Source of the DNA: Inquilinus limosus DSM 16000
GTDB taxonomy: Bacteria; Pseudomonadota; Alphaproteobacteria; DSM-16000; Inquilinaceae
Reading direction: 5' to 3'
NCBI RefSeq assembly: GCF_000423185.1
Contig: NZ_AUHM01000002.1
Location: forward strand, 429,320-493,319
DNA length: 64,000 bases
Shown here piece after piece: positions 27,662 through 36,520 of the stretch. A program made the position numbers and the translations under genes. The notes under the pieces were generated by a model. The model worked only from the letters and a program-made list of their open reading frames with translations. It was not told the DNA's origin and ran no database searches. Position 1 is the first letter of the stretch. The number at the start of each line of letters is the position of its first letter.

Positions 27662-28846
27662 TCAGGAGACGCAGTCCGCGGCCGGGACCAGCGCCGGGGC
27701 GCGGCGGTCGAGCCGAAGGCTGAGCAGCGCCACGGCGACGCCCGCCAGCGGCACCAGCGCCGCCACCCAGGGCACGGCGCCGAGGCCGGGCCCGTGCTCG
27801 ATCACCTGGCCGCCGAGCCAGGCCCCCAGCGCGTTGCCGAGGTTGAAGGCGGCGATGTTGAAGCTCGACGCCAGGCTCTGGCCGGCGCCCTCCGCCTTCT
27901 CCAGCACCCACATCTGCAGCGGCGCCACGGTGGCGAAGCCGGCGGCGCCGAGCAGGCCGACGAAGACCACGGCCAGGACGGTGCTGTGCACGGCGAAGGT
28001 CATCAGCCCCAGCACCGCGGCCAGGACCAGCATGCTGCCCAGCACAGTCGGCACCAGCCAGCGGTCGGCGAACCTGCCGCCGAGCAGGTTGCCCACCACG
28101 AGGCCGCCGCCGAACACCAGCAGGATCGGGGAGACCGCGGCCTCGGACACGCCGGTGATCCGGGTCAGGATCGGCGCGATATAGGTGAAGACGGCGAAGA
28201 CCGCGGCGAAGCCCAGAACGGTGGTCAGGAGGCCCAGCAGCACCGGGCGGCGCGCCAGCACCTTGAGGTCCTGCCGCCAGTCCGACTCCTCGGCCGGCGC
28301 GTCGTCCTTCGGCACGGCGAAGGCGATCACGGCGAGGGCGACGAGGCCGACCGCGGTCACGGCCCAGAAGGTGGCGCGCCAGCCGAAGCCCTGGCCCAGC
28401 CAGGTGCCGAAGGGCACGCCCAGGATGTTGGCGACCGTCAGGCCGGTGAACATGATGGCGATGGCCGAGGCCCGCTTCTGCGCCGGCACCAGGCCGGTGG
28501 CGACCACCGAGCCGACGCCGAAGAAGGTGCCGTGGGCGAAGGCGGTCAGCACACGCGCCGCCATCAGCGTGGCGTAGTCGGGCGCCACCGCACAGGCCAG
28601 GTTGCCGATGGTGAAGATCCCCATCAGGGCCAGCAGCACGGTCTTGCGCGGCATCCGCCCGGTCAGGGTGGTGAGGATTGGCGCGCCGGCGACGACGCCG
28701 AGCGCATAGCCGCTGATCAGGAGGCCGGCGGTGGAGATCGAGACGCCGAGATCGGTCCCGACCTCCAGCAGCAGGCCCATGATGACGAATTCGGTGAGGC
28801 CGATGCCGAAGGCACCGACCGCGAGAGCATAGAGGGCGATGGGCAT
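27662..28846 (-). CDS. MFS efflux transporter, AraJ/DHA1-like
   Basis: 394 residues. Twelve helices starting PIALYALAVGAFGIGLTEFVIMGLL, the standard opening of the arabinose-efflux/chloramphenicol-resistance DHA1 group. Loop 2-3 has GRMPRKTVLL, and motif C-like TGLTVANILGVPFGTWLG is in TM5, typical of antiporters. ATG 28846 has AAGG eight bases upstream. Likely exports sugars or small drugs; no regulator adjoins it. Confidence 0.92.
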   Translation of the reverse strand: MPIALYALAVGAFGIGLTEFVIMGLLLEVGTDLGVSISTAGLLISGYALGVVAGAPILTTLTGRMPRKTVLLALMGIFTIGNLACAVAPDYATLMAARVLTAFAHGTFFGVGSVVATGLVPAQKRASAIAIMFTGLTVANILGVPFGTWLGQGFGWRATFWAVTAVGLVALAVIAFAVPKDDAPAEESDWRQDLKVLARRPVLLGLLTTVLGFAAVFAVFTYIAPILTRITGVSEAAVSPILLVFGGGLVVGNLLGGRFADRWLVPTVLGSMLVLAAVLGLMTFAVHSTVLAVVFVGLLGAAGFATVAPLQMWVLEKAEGAGQSLASSFNIAAFNLGNALGAWLGGQVIEHGPGLGAVPWVAALVPLAGVAVALLSLRLDRRAPALVPAADCVS

Positions 28847-28964
28847 GACGAGCACCTTGCGGGGGAAAGCTCACCGCAAGATGGTCGGCAGGGCCGCCTT
28901 GTACTATGCTTCGGCAAATCCAATCAGCTGTGATGCAGCTTCCAAAATGACAACGGCTTTGATT

Positions 28965-29047
28965 GTCATAGCGAGCCCCGCAGGGGCGTGGCGATCCAGC
29001 GGCACCGGCCCCCTGGATCGCCACGGCGCTTCGCGCCTCGCGATGAC
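28965..29047. repeat. GTCAT...ATGAC palindromic intergenic repeat, copy 2
   Basis: Begins GTCATAGCGAGCC and ends GCCTCGCGATGAC with inner GCGATCCAG and CTGGATCGC arms. It fills most of the gap between the MFS start and the GSCFA stop, and is closely related to the copies at 35096 and 41300. Confidence 0.8.
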
Positions 29048-29071
29048 GTCGGGGAGGACAAGCCGGGTGCC

Positions 29072-30235
29072 CTACTCCGCCGCGATCGCCGTTCCCGCGG
29101 CCGCGCGCCGGGCGGCGATGCGCTGCTGGCGCCGCTCTTCCCGGATCTTCGCCCGCTCCAACTCGCGCTTGCGCTTCGCCAGCGCCACCCTGGCCGCCTT
29201 GCGCTCGTCCGCCGTCGGGGCCTCGCCCAGCGTCACCGCGGCATGACCGAGCTGGCCGATCAGCCGGTCCTGGCGCTGGGCGTAGCGGAAGGAGGCCAGC
29301 AGCCCCTCGTCGTCCAGCGCGGTCCGGCAGTAGTAGCGCTCGAACACCTTCATGTTGAAGTCGAGCACGTGGGAATAGACGTGCCGCCGGTCGTCCCGCC
29401 ACTGGTGGTTGAAGCCGTGCATGACGATGTCGTAACTGGGGAAGTAGAACAGCCTCGGATCGTTCGGCGCGCTGCAGCGGAAGAACTCGTCGGCCGCCGA
29501 GCGCAGGATCGCCTTCGACACGGCGTTGGCCGAGAGGCAGTTCACCGGCCGGAAGGTCGCGGTCAGGGGGATCGGCGACACCGTGAACAGGATCGCCGCA
29601 TCCGGCCGGAAGGCGCGGATCAGGGCATGGATCGCCTGCAGGTTCTCCAGGTTTTCGGCATGGCTGGTGACCCGGAACTTGTGCCGCGCCGGGTCGTATC
29701 TGTCCTTCGGCACCGCGCGCCAGAACACTTCCCCGGTCGGCTCGTCGTACCACACCTCGGACAGGCCGAGGGTGATGATGAACATCTCGGCCTCGTCGAA
29801 CAGCGCCCTGGTGCGCAGCCGGACCGCCTCGTCATAGCCGAACTGGGATGCGTCGTAGCCGTGCCACAGCTCGGCCTGCGGCGTCTTGCCCAGCCAGGCC
29901 CATTCGAACTGCTGGCGGATGGCGAAGGTGTTGACCATGCCGTCGCCCATCTTCGAGACATAGGCGAGGTCGTCGCGCTTGGTCAGCACGTTGAAGCCGG
30001 CCTTGTGCAGGTAGCGGCTGATGTTCTCGGCGAAGCAGGAGCCGAAGGCGACGATCGGCGTGTCCTTCGTCACAAACCGCTCCGCCGGCATCCAACCCTT
30101 GACGAGGTATTCGGAGACGACGCTGCTGCGTTCGAGCGACCTGTCGCTCGGGTAGAAATTCGTCGTCTCGCCACGGAAGAACGACGCGCTCGCCTTGCGC
30201 TGCACACCGTCCTGCTCGATCACGATCCTGGACAT
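29072..30235 (-). CDS. GSCFA-domain protein
   Basis: 387 residues. The family-naming motif is present as FGSCFAENISRYLHKAGF, and downstream ITLGLSEVWYD and FTVSPIPLTATFRPVNCLSANAVSK match the GDSL-related fold. GSCFA proteins may be esterases acting on cell-surface glycans but none is well characterised to my knowledge. The last 55 residues form a highly charged Arg/Lys/Ala helix. ATG 30235 (MSRIVIEQDG) is preferred to an upstream ATG at 30322 because the intervening residues are not family-like. Confidence 0.88.
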   Translation of the reverse strand: MSRIVIEQDGVQRKASASFFRGETTNFYPSDRSLERSSVVSEYLVKGWMPAERFVTKDTPIVAFGSCFAENISRYLHKAGFNVLTKRDDLAYVSKMGDGMVNTFAIRQQFEWAWLGKTPQAELWHGYDASQFGYDEAVRLRTRALFDEAEMFIITLGLSEVWYDEPTGEVFWRAVPKDRYDPARHKFRVTSHAENLENLQAIHALIRAFRPDAAILFTVSPIPLTATFRPVNCLSANAVSKAILRSAADEFFRCSAPNDPRLFYFPSYDIVMHGFNHQWRDDRRHVYSHVLDFNMKVFERYYCRTALDDEGLLASFRYAQRQDRLIGQLGHAAVTLGEAPTADERKAARVALAKRKRELERAKIREERRQQRIAARRAAAGTAIAAE

Positions 30236-30359
30236 GGTGGTCGTGGTTCCCCTTCGGTTGACCTGGCCCGTTTCGAACGGAGCCGTCCGCACCTCGAAAT
30301 CCGTTTTGATGCACCGCAGCATGACAGGCGGTCGCCTTTGAATCCACCCTCAATGCGGC

Positions 30360-30383
30360 GAAACCTTGGCGTTCAAAGGTTTC
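30360..30383. promoter_or_regulatory. Palindromic LysR operator candidate
   Basis: GAAACCTT (30360-30367) and AAGGTTTC (30376-30383) are perfect 8-bp arms around an 8-nt centre. It ends 22 nt before the LysR ATG, the usual place for an autoregulatory LTTR site, in the divergent gap with the GSCFA gene. Confidence 0.5.
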
Positions 30384-30405
30384 GTCGAGCCAGCCGAGGA
30401 CGCCC

Positions 30406-31299
30406 ATGGACATCAATCGTTCCGGAGAGATGGAAGTCTTCGTCCGGGTGGTGGAGGAGGGCGGCTTCTCCGCCGCCGCCCGGCGCCTGGGCCTGACGCC
30501 GTCGGCCGTCGCCAAGCTGATCGGGCGGCTGGAGGGCCGGCTGGGGGTGCGCCTCCTGGCCCGGTCGACCCGCAGCCTGAGGCCGACGCCCGAGGGCGAC
30601 CTGTTCTACGAGCAGGCCAGCCGCATCCTGGCCGACATCGCCGAGGCCGAGGCCGGCGTCTCCGGCTCCTCGGCGCCGCGCGGGCGGCTCCGGATCAGCG
30701 CCTCGATCCCCTTCGGCACGCATTGCCTGATGCCGCTGCTGCCGGAGTTCCGCGCCCGCCACCCGGCGGTGACGCTGGATGTCAGCCTGACCGACGAGGT
30801 GGTCGACATCCTGGCGGAGCGGACCGACGTCGCCATCCGCCACGGGCCGCTGCGCGACAGCAGCCTGCAGGCCCGCAAGCTGGGCGCCAGCCGGCGCCTG
30901 CTGATCGCGGCGCCACCCTATCTCGAGCGGCGGGGCACGCCGCGCACCCCGGCCGACCTGGCCGGGCACGACTGCCTGACCTTCAACTACCGGCGCAGCT
31001 TCACCGACTGGATCCTGGCCGGGCCGGACGGGCCCCGGCCGATGCAGGTGACCGGGCCGCTGGTGGTCAACAACGGCGAGACGCTGCGCCAGGCCGTGCT
31101 GGCCGGGATGGGGATCGGCCGCACCGCCCTGTACCACATCCGGGACGACCTCGCCGCCCGCCGGCTGGTCGAGCTGCTGCCGGACCACGACCCGCGCGAG
31201 ATGGAGGAGATCCACGCCCTGTTCCTGGGCCGCGGCACCATGCCGGCCCGGGTGCGCGCCTTCATCGACTTCCTGGTTGAGCGGCTACGATTCGACTAG
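30406..31299 (+). CDS. LysR-family transcriptional regulator
   Basis: 297 residues. N-terminal winged HTH (MEVFVRVVEEGGFSAAARRLGLTPSAVAKLIGRLEGRLGVRLL) and a periplasmic-binding-like effector domain from about residue 90. The AAPPYLERRGTPRTPADLAGHDCL block is typical of the large subgroup annotated near DmlR/PtxR-like regulators. Its only divergent neighbour is the GSCFA gene; the effector is unknown. Confidence 0.93.
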   Translation: MDINRSGEMEVFVRVVEEGGFSAAARRLGLTPSAVAKLIGRLEGRLGVRLLARSTRSLRPTPEGDLFYEQASRILADIAEAEAGVSGSSAPRGRLRISASIPFGTHCLMPLLPEFRARHPAVTLDVSLTDEVVDILAERTDVAIRHGPLRDSSLQARKLGASRRLLIAAPPYLERRGTPRTPADLAGHDCLTFNYRRSFTDWILAGPDGPRPMQVTGPLVVNNGETLRQAVLAGMGIGRTALYHIRDDLAARRLVELLPDHDPREMEEIHALFLGRGTMPARVRAFIDFLVERLRFD

Positions 31300-31361
31300 G
31301 GAATTGCGGGCGATGCCGCCGCAGAGACGCAGTTCGGGTCCAGTCTGTTGGGAGACGGGTG

Positions 31362-32114
31362 ATGATGGCAGAGACCGCGCGGATCGAGGCGGCACTGGCC
31401 ACAGCCGAGTCGGTTCTGGCCACACGCTATCCGGATGCCCGCTTCGCCTTCGTGGCGGGCTCGATCATCCGCGGCCAGGATACGGCCCATTCCGACGTCG
31501 ACCTCGTGGTCGTGTATGGCCGGATCGATCGCGCAAGACGGGAATCCTTCCGCTCGGGCGGCTTTCCGGTCGAGGCCTTCGTCCATGACCCCGGGACGTT
31601 GCGGTGGTTCATGGACCAGGATGTGGCGCGGGGCCGCCCCAGCATCGTCACCATGGTCGCCGAGGGTCGCCTGATCGGCCCAGTCACTGCCGATGCCGTA
31701 GCCCTGCGCTCCGAGGCCGGCAGCCTCCTGGCAAAGGGTCCCCCGCCGCTGGCGGCCGAACGCCGCGACGCGCTCAGATACGAGATCACCGATCTGGTCG
31801 ACGACCTGCGGGATCGGCGTACCCCACAGGAGATGCTGGCCATCGGCGCCGCCCTCCATCGGCGGCTCGCGGATCTGATGCTGCTGGGACGCGGCCACTG
31901 GACCGGAAGCGGGAAATGGATTCCCCGATTGCTGGCGGCGCTGGACGAGCCGCTTGCCCGGGACTTCGACGAGGCCTTCCGATGGCTGTTCGCCGAGAGC
32001 CGGCCGGATCGCCTGATCGCATTCGCCGAGACCGAACTGGGACACCATGGCGGGCCGCTCTTTGAGGGCGATCGCCGCGAGGCTCCGGCCGAGGCCCGCC
32101 GCTCGTCCGACTGA
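31362..32114 (+). CDS. Nucleotidyltransferase-domain protein
   Basis: 250 residues. The N-terminal pol-beta-type nucleotidyltransferase motif is complete: VAGSIIRGQDTAHSDVDLVVVY, with GS and the DVD metal-binding Asp pair, then a third acidic residue in FPVEAFVHD. The C-terminal ~130 residues are helical. This resembles stand-alone nucleotidyltransferases, some of which modify aminoglycosides or act as antitoxin-like AMPylators; no HEPN partner is adjacent. ATG 31362 is favoured by GGGAG seven bases upstream; GTG 31359 and ATG 31365 are alternatives. Confidence 0.85.
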   Translation: MMAETARIEAALATAESVLATRYPDARFAFVAGSIIRGQDTAHSDVDLVVVYGRIDRARRESFRSGGFPVEAFVHDPGTLRWFMDQDVARGRPSIVTMVAEGRLIGPVTADAVALRSEAGSLLAKGPPPLAAERRDALRYEITDLVDDLRDRRTPQEMLAIGAALHRRLADLMLLGRGHWTGSGKWIPRLLAALDEPLARDFDEAFRWLFAESRPDRLIAFAETELGHHGGPLFEGDRREAPAEARRSSD

Positions 32115-32145
32115 CCGGCGTGCCGGACGCTATCTGCGCCGTGCC

Positions 32146-32667
32146 TTACCCCCGCGCCGCCAACGCCGCCAGATCGTCCCAGCCGTAGAGCAGGTTGTCC
32201 GAGCGCCAGAGCGGGCCGGGGTCGGTGTAGGCGCCGATCCGGCGGCCGCCCTGCGCCTCGTAGAAGGCGATGGCCGGGTCGTTGCCGACCACGACGCCGA
32301 GGCCGAGCGCTGCATAGCCCCGTTCGGCCAGCGCCGCGGCCAGGGCGGCGAGCAGCCGGCGGCCGATGCCGCGGCGGGCGAAGCCGCGCCCGACATAGAG
32401 GTACTTCACCTCGGCCCGGTCATCGAAGGCGGGGTCGCCCGGTGGCCCGGCCAAGCCGAAACCGGCCAGCGCGCCATCGGTCTCGGCGACAAGAGCGATC
32501 TGGTCCGGGTCGGCCAGGATCGCCTCCCATCGCGCCTGCCTGCGGGGCACGTCGAGCGCCGCCGCGGCCTCGGGCGGCGCCAGGTCGCGATAGGTGTCGC
32601 GCCAGACCGCGACGTGCAGCGCCGCCAGGGGCGGCGCGTCGGCAGGAACGGCGGGGCGCAGGATCAT
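32146..32667 (-). CDS. GNAT N-acetyltransferase
   Basis: 173 residues. Complete GNAT fold: LRPAVPADAPPLAALHVAVWRDTYRDL, acetyl-CoA loop VKYLYVGRGFARRGIGRRLLAAL, and GLGVVVGNDPAIAFYEAQGGRRIG. Substrate unknown. ATG 32667 overlaps the stop of the GST gene by four bases, so it is translationally coupled to it. Confidence 0.92.
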   Translation of the reverse strand: MILRPAVPADAPPLAALHVAVWRDTYRDLAPPEAAAALDVPRRQARWEAILADPDQIALVAETDGALAGFGLAGPPGDPAFDDRAEVKYLYVGRGFARRGIGRRLLAALAAALAERGYAALGLGVVVGNDPAIAFYEAQGGRRIGAYTDPGPLWRSDNLLYGWDDLAALAARG

Positions 32668-33317
32668 GCCGCCGCCGGCGCCGCGTCCCGGGCCTGGGCA
32701 CGCTGCAGCGCCGGACGCGCGGCCAGCGTGGCGAGATAGGCGGACAGCGTCGGCGTCTCCGGCAGCTTGCCCCAGCCGTGCAGCCATTGCAGCAGCGACC
32801 CGATCAGTACGTCGGCGGCGCTGAACCGGTCGCCGAGCAGATAGGGGCCGCCGGCCTGCAGCGCCGTCTCAACCCGCCGCAGCGCCTCGGGGAAGGAGCA
32901 CCAGCCGATGGTGCTGGCCGGCGGTTCCTCCCGCCGCGGGAACACCGAATCGGACAGCGCGGGCTCGAGCACCGAGGGGCAGTAGCCGATCCAGGTGGCG
33001 TAGGCGGCGCGCTCACGCGAGCCGACCCGCGGCGCCAGGCCGGCCTCGGGCACGGCATCGGCGACATAGGCGCAGATCGCGGCGCTCTCGGTCACCACCG
33101 CAGGCGGCGACCAGTCCCCGGCCGGGCCGCGGTCGATCAGCGCCGGCACCTTGCCGGCCGGGTTGATGGCGAGATAGGCGGGGTCCTTGTGCGTCGCCTT
33201 GGCGAAATCGTGCTGCGCGATCTCGAAGGGCACCCCGGTCTCCTCCAGCAGCCACAGGATGCGGGCGGAGCGGGAGCGCGGCGCATGGTGCAGGGTGAAG
33301 CGCGGCGTGGTCGTCAT
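32664..33317 (-). CDS. Glutathione S-transferase family protein
   Basis: 217 residues. N-terminal thioredoxin-like domain (TLHHAPRSRSARILWLLEETGVPFEI; INPAGKVPALID with cis-Pro; VVTESAAICAYVAD for glutathione gamma-glutamyl binding) and helical C-terminal domain with GDRFSAADVLIGSLLQW. The N-terminal SRSARILW places Ser in the catalytic region. Probably detoxifies electrophiles. First gene of a two-gene unit with the GNAT. Confidence 0.94.
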   Translation of the reverse strand: MTTTPRFTLHHAPRSRSARILWLLEETGVPFEIAQHDFAKATHKDPAYLAINPAGKVPALIDRGPAGDWSPPAVVTESAAICAYVADAVPEAGLAPRVGSRERAAYATWIGYCPSVLEPALSDSVFPRREEPPASTIGWCSFPEALRRVETALQAGGPYLLGDRFSAADVLIGSLLQWLHGWGKLPETPTLSAYLATLAARPALQRAQARDAAPAAA

Positions 33318-33390
33318 GGCCGAAGGTCCTCCCCAGGGAATGTCGTCGCGGCGCAGTGAACCACAGGTGCCGCGCGCAAAGCGAGGGGCG

Positions 33391-34017
33391 TCAGGAGGAC
33401 GGCATCAACCGCCCGACCAGCGCCGCGAAGCGGTCGGCGACGCCGCGCCAATGCGCCCGCATCGCCTCACGTGCGTCGGCATCCGGCAGCTTCTCGTGGT
33501 GGAAGGTGATCACGGTCCTGGCCTCGCCGGGCTGCAGCGCGATCTGCACGGTCGAGGACGCCGCTTCGCCCGGCCCCCGCCGGGTCAGGCGCAGCCGGTC
33601 GCCCGGCCTGACCACGCGGATCTCGCCCGAGACGCCGTCGGCCGTGTGATAGGCGACGCCCGGCGCCAGCTCCGCCGGTTCCGCCGTGCCGAGCCAGAGC
33701 GTGCGGCCCTCCGGCGACAGCAGCAGGCGCCACACGGTCTCCGCCGGCGCCGGCAGGGTGCGGCTGACGCCGACCTGGAAGCCGGCATCGGCCGTCTGGC
33801 CGAGGGCGCGGCGGCCGATCGCCCGCTCATAGCCGACGGTGACCGACTGGCCCCACCAGCCGGACAGGCCGTGCTGCTCGCGCAGCCAGGCGACGATGCG
33901 CGGATGCGGCCAGTCGCGCGCGCCGGCCGCGTCGAGCAGCGCCTGCCATTCCGCCGGGGTCCTGCCGGTCGCGGCCACCACCGCCGCATCGCCCGGCTCG
34001 CTCTTGCTGATCGCCAT
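33391..34017 (-). CDS. DUF4287 plus SRPBCC (AHSA1-like) protein
   Basis: 208 residues with two parts. Residues 14-75 form a DUF4287-type helical domain (TGRTPAEWQALLDAAGARDWPHPRIVAWLREQHGL then GWWGQSVTVGYERAIG). Residues 80-200 are a START-like SRPBCC fold (VSRTLPAPAETVWRLLLSPEGRTLWLG...) that binds hydrophobic ligands. Function unknown. Single gene. Confidence 0.87.
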   Translation of the reverse strand: MAISKSEPGDAAVVAATGRTPAEWQALLDAAGARDWPHPRIVAWLREQHGLSGWWGQSVTVGYERAIGRRALGQTADAGFQVGVSRTLPAPAETVWRLLLSPEGRTLWLGTAEPAELAPGVAYHTADGVSGEIRVVRPGDRLRLTRRGPGEAASSTVQIALQPGEARTVITFHHEKLPDADAREAMRAHWRGVADRFAALVGRLMPSS

Positions 34018-34045
34018 TCGCTCCTCCCCAAAGCGCGACGGCTTT

Positions 34046-34162
34046 CCCCCTCACCCTCCCGCCGCCTTCGGCGTCGGGTCCCTCCCTCTCCCCGAGGAGA
34101 GGGATTTTTCACCTCTCCTCGGGGAGAGGTCGAAATCGCGTCAGCGATTTCGGGTGAGGGGG
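34046..34162. repeat. Palindromic element with CCCCCTCACCC termini
   Basis: Perfect 11-nt terminal inverted repeats (34046-34056 and 34152-34162) enclose several nested hairpins, including CTCTCCCCGAGGAGAG and CTCTCCTCGGGGAGAG. It fills the gap between the DUF4287 gene start and the LysR stop. It looks like a REP/MITE-type element of GC-rich alphaproteobacteria. Confidence 0.7.
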
Positions 34163-34172
34163 CGGCTCCGGC

Positions 34173-35087
34173 CTATCCGGAATCCCGCTTGCCGATCTCG
34201 CCCCCATCCTCGGCCCCGCGCACCTCCTCGGCAAGCCAGGCGCGGAAGGCGGCGAGCTTCGGCGTCCGCCACACCGCCGGCCGGGCGGCGACGTAATAGG
34301 CGAAGCGGGTGGGCCAGGGCCGGTCGAGCACCAGCGCGAGTCGGCCGGCGGCGATCTCCTCCGCCACATAGAGGTCACGCACCAGCGCCAGCCCCTGGCC
34401 GGCGATGGCGGCCCGGACCAGCAGCAGATCGCTGTCGAAGGCGGGGCCGCGCTCGGCCCGCGGGTCCTCGATCCCTTGCGCCGCCAGCCACAGCCGCCAG
34501 TCGGCCCGATCGCCGTCCTGCAGCAGCGGATAGGACAGGCAATCGGCCGGCCCGGCGACCGGCGGGCCGCGGCGCAGCAGTTCGGGGCTGGCGACGGGCA
34601 GCAAGCGCGGTGCCAGCAGCGGTTCGGAGACGAGACCCGGCCAGCGGCCGAGGCCGTGGCGCAGCACCACATCGACGCGGCCGAGATCGGCCAAAGCCGT
34701 GGTCGCCTCGACCCGCACCTCGATGCCGGGATGCCGGGCGGTGAAACGGCCCAGCCGCGGCACCAGCCAGGTGGCGGCGAAGGAGGGCGCGGTGCTGACC
34801 GTCAGCGTCTCCCGCCGCCCTTCCGCCGCCAGCAGGTCGAGCGCTTCGGCCAGCTGGTCGAAGCCGCGCTGGACCAGCGGATGCGCCCGGGCGCCGGCCT
34901 CGGTCAGGCGGATGCCGCGGCGATCGCGCACGAACAGCGCCAGCCCCAGACGTTCTTCCAGCAGCTTGAGCTGCTGGCTGACCGCGCCCGGGGTCACGCC
35001 CATGGCCTCCGCCGCCGCCTTGACGCTGCCGCGCCGGCCGATCTCGGCATAGGCCCGGAGGCCGAGGAGAGGAAGCGGTCCGGTCAT
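34173..35087 (-). CDS. LysR-family regulator, GcvA-like
   Basis: 304 residues. HTH LRAYAEIGRRGSVKAAAEAMGVTPGAVSQQLKLLEERLGLALFVRDRRGIRLTEAG is the GcvA/AmpR-type pattern. The effector domain has SFAATWLVPRLGRFTARHPGIEVRVEATTALADLGR, typical of GcvA relatives. Divergent from an MFS gene, whose promoter region carries a matching palindrome, so that carrier is the probable target. ATG 35087 or GTG 35090; neither has a clear ribosome site. Confidence 0.93.
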   Translation of the reverse strand: MTGPLPLLGLRAYAEIGRRGSVKAAAEAMGVTPGAVSQQLKLLEERLGLALFVRDRRGIRLTEAGARAHPLVQRGFDQLAEALDLLAAEGRRETLTVSTAPSFAATWLVPRLGRFTARHPGIEVRVEATTALADLGRVDVVLRHGLGRWPGLVSEPLLAPRLLPVASPELLRRGPPVAGPADCLSYPLLQDGDRADWRLWLAAQGIEDPRAERGPAFDSDLLLVRAAIAGQGLALVRDLYVAEEIAAGRLALVLDRPWPTRFAYYVAARPAVWRTPKLAAFRAWLAEEVRGAEDGGEIGKRDSG

Positions 35088-35095
35088 CACAAACC

Positions 35096-35181
35096 GTCAT
35101 CGCGAGCCGAAGGCGAAGCGATCCAGGACAGCCCGAGCGGCGGGCTGGATTGCTTCGTCGGCTTCCCCTCCTCGCAATGAC
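35096..35181. repeat. GTCAT...ATGAC palindromic intergenic repeat, copy 3
   Basis: Begins GTCATCGCGAGCCGAAGGCG and ends CCTCGCAATGAC, with inner GCGATCCAG and CTGGATTGC arms. It lies directly upstream of the leftward LysR gene, inside the divergent regulatory gap. Confidence 0.8.
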
Positions 35182-35216
35182 GGTGAAGAGCGGAGTCCTC
35201 GATCGAAGGCGGCTTG

Positions 35217-35235
35217 GGTTTAGCCAGCCTAAACC
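35217..35235. promoter_or_regulatory. LysR-box palindrome upstream of the MFS gene
   Basis: GGTTTAG (35217-35223) and CTAAACC (35229-35235) are perfect 7-bp arms around 5 nt. LTTR sites of the GcvA class often take this TTTAG-N5-CTAAA form. It lies 79 nt before the MFS ATG, in the gap shared with the divergent LysR gene. Confidence 0.6.
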
Positions 35236-35313
35236 TGAATCGCATGGAATCTCGTTTGCCTCATCCTTGCCTGCCCGGCGAGACTTTAGCCTGTCTGTGC
35301 GAGGAGCGACATC

Positions 35314-36516
35314 ATGCGGCATGAAGGGCCGGACGGCCGGTGGATCCTGGTCGGCATCGGCTTTCTGGCCTTGGCGCTGTCCTTCTCGGTCCGCGCCGTG
35401 CTGGGGCTGGCGATGCCGGCGATCGAGGCGGAGCTGGGCTGGGGCCGCAGCTTCCTGTCGGGGGCGAGCGCGCTGGCGCTGTGCGTCATGGCGGCGATGG
35501 CGCCGCTGATGGGCGCCGCGGTCGACCGCCACGGCCCGCGCCGTCTGCTGGCGGGCGGGCTGCTGCTGATCGGCGCCGGCTCGGCGACCGTGGCCGCGGG
35601 CCGGTCCGAGGCGCTGTTCCTGCTGGGCTTCGGCCTCGTCGCCGCCATCGGCTTCACCGCGGTCGGCACCAACATCGTCGCCGCGGCGGTGGCCCGCCGC
35701 TTCGCCGAGAGGCGCGGCCTGGCCACCGGCATCGCCACCGCCGGCGCCACGGGCGGACAGCTGGTGCTGGTCCCGCTGGTGGCGCTGCTGGCGGCGGGGA
35801 CGGCCTGGCGCGCCGGCTTCGCCGCCATGGCCGCCGCCTGCCTGGTGCTGGGCGTTGCCGCGTGGGCGGCGCTGCGCGGCGAAGCAGCACCGGCGGCGCC
35901 GTCGCGGCCCGAGGCCGAGGCGGGCGGCCCGGCGGCGCTGCTGCGCAGCCCGGTGTTCCACCTGCTGTTCTGGAGCTTCGCCATCTGCGGCTTCACCACC
36001 ACCGGGGTGATCGAGACGCATCTCCTGCCCTTCGCGGCCCTGTGCGGCTTCCCGCCCCTGCCCAGCGCCACCGCCTATGGCGTGCTGTCGGCAGTGAACC
36101 TGGCCGGGATGGTGCTGGCCGGCTGGCTGACCGACCGGGTCGACCGGCCGCTGCTGCTGGGCGTCATCTATCTGGCCAGGGCCGCCAGCTTCGTCCTGCT
36201 GATCGGCCTCGGCCCCGACATCCGGCTGCTCTACGTCTTCGCCGTGCTGTTCGGCCTGTTCGACTATTCGACCGTGCCGGTCACGGTCAGCCTGGCGGCG
36301 AGCCATCTCGGCACCGCGCGCCTCGGCCTGGCGATGGGGCTGATCTCGGCCGGCCATGCCGCGGGCGGCGCGCTGGGCGCCTTCCTGGGCGGGGTGGTGT
36401 TCGACCGCTTCGCCGATTACGCGCCGCTCTGGGCCGGCTCGATCGGCCTCGCCGTCCTGGCCGGCGTCCTGGCCCTGCTGCTGCCGCGCCGGGCGCCGCA
36501 GCCGGCGGCGGCGTAA
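35314..36516 (+). CDS. MFS transporter, LysR-controlled
   Basis: 400 residues, twelve helices. LGLAMPAIEAELGWGRSFLSGASALALCVMAAMAPLMGAAVDRHGPRRLLAGG matches the oxalate/formate-monocarboxylate-like MFS group, with the loop 2-3 motif GAAVDRHGPRR. GAGGAG precedes the ATG by seven bases. Divergent LysR gene and operator palindrome suggest inducible uptake or efflux of an organic acid, though the substrate is not readable. Confidence 0.92.
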   Translation: MRHEGPDGRWILVGIGFLALALSFSVRAVLGLAMPAIEAELGWGRSFLSGASALALCVMAAMAPLMGAAVDRHGPRRLLAGGLLLIGAGSATVAAGRSEALFLLGFGLVAAIGFTAVGTNIVAAAVARRFAERRGLATGIATAGATGGQLVLVPLVALLAAGTAWRAGFAAMAAACLVLGVAAWAALRGEAAPAAPSRPEAEAGGPAALLRSPVFHLLFWSFAICGFTTTGVIETHLLPFAALCGFPPLPSATAYGVLSAVNLAGMVLAGWLTDRVDRPLLLGVIYLARAASFVLLIGLGPDIRLLYVFAVLFGLFDYSTVPVTVSLAASHLGTARLGLAMGLISAGHAAGGALGAFLGGVVFDRFADYAPLWAGSIGLAVLAGVLALLLPRRAPQPAAA

Positions 36517-36520
36517 CCGC

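Noticed and set aside
31362-32114. MNT-HEPN toxin-antitoxin pair
   Set aside because: The nucleotidyltransferase protein is 250 residues with its own helical C-terminal half and no small HEPN gene is adjacent on the same strand.
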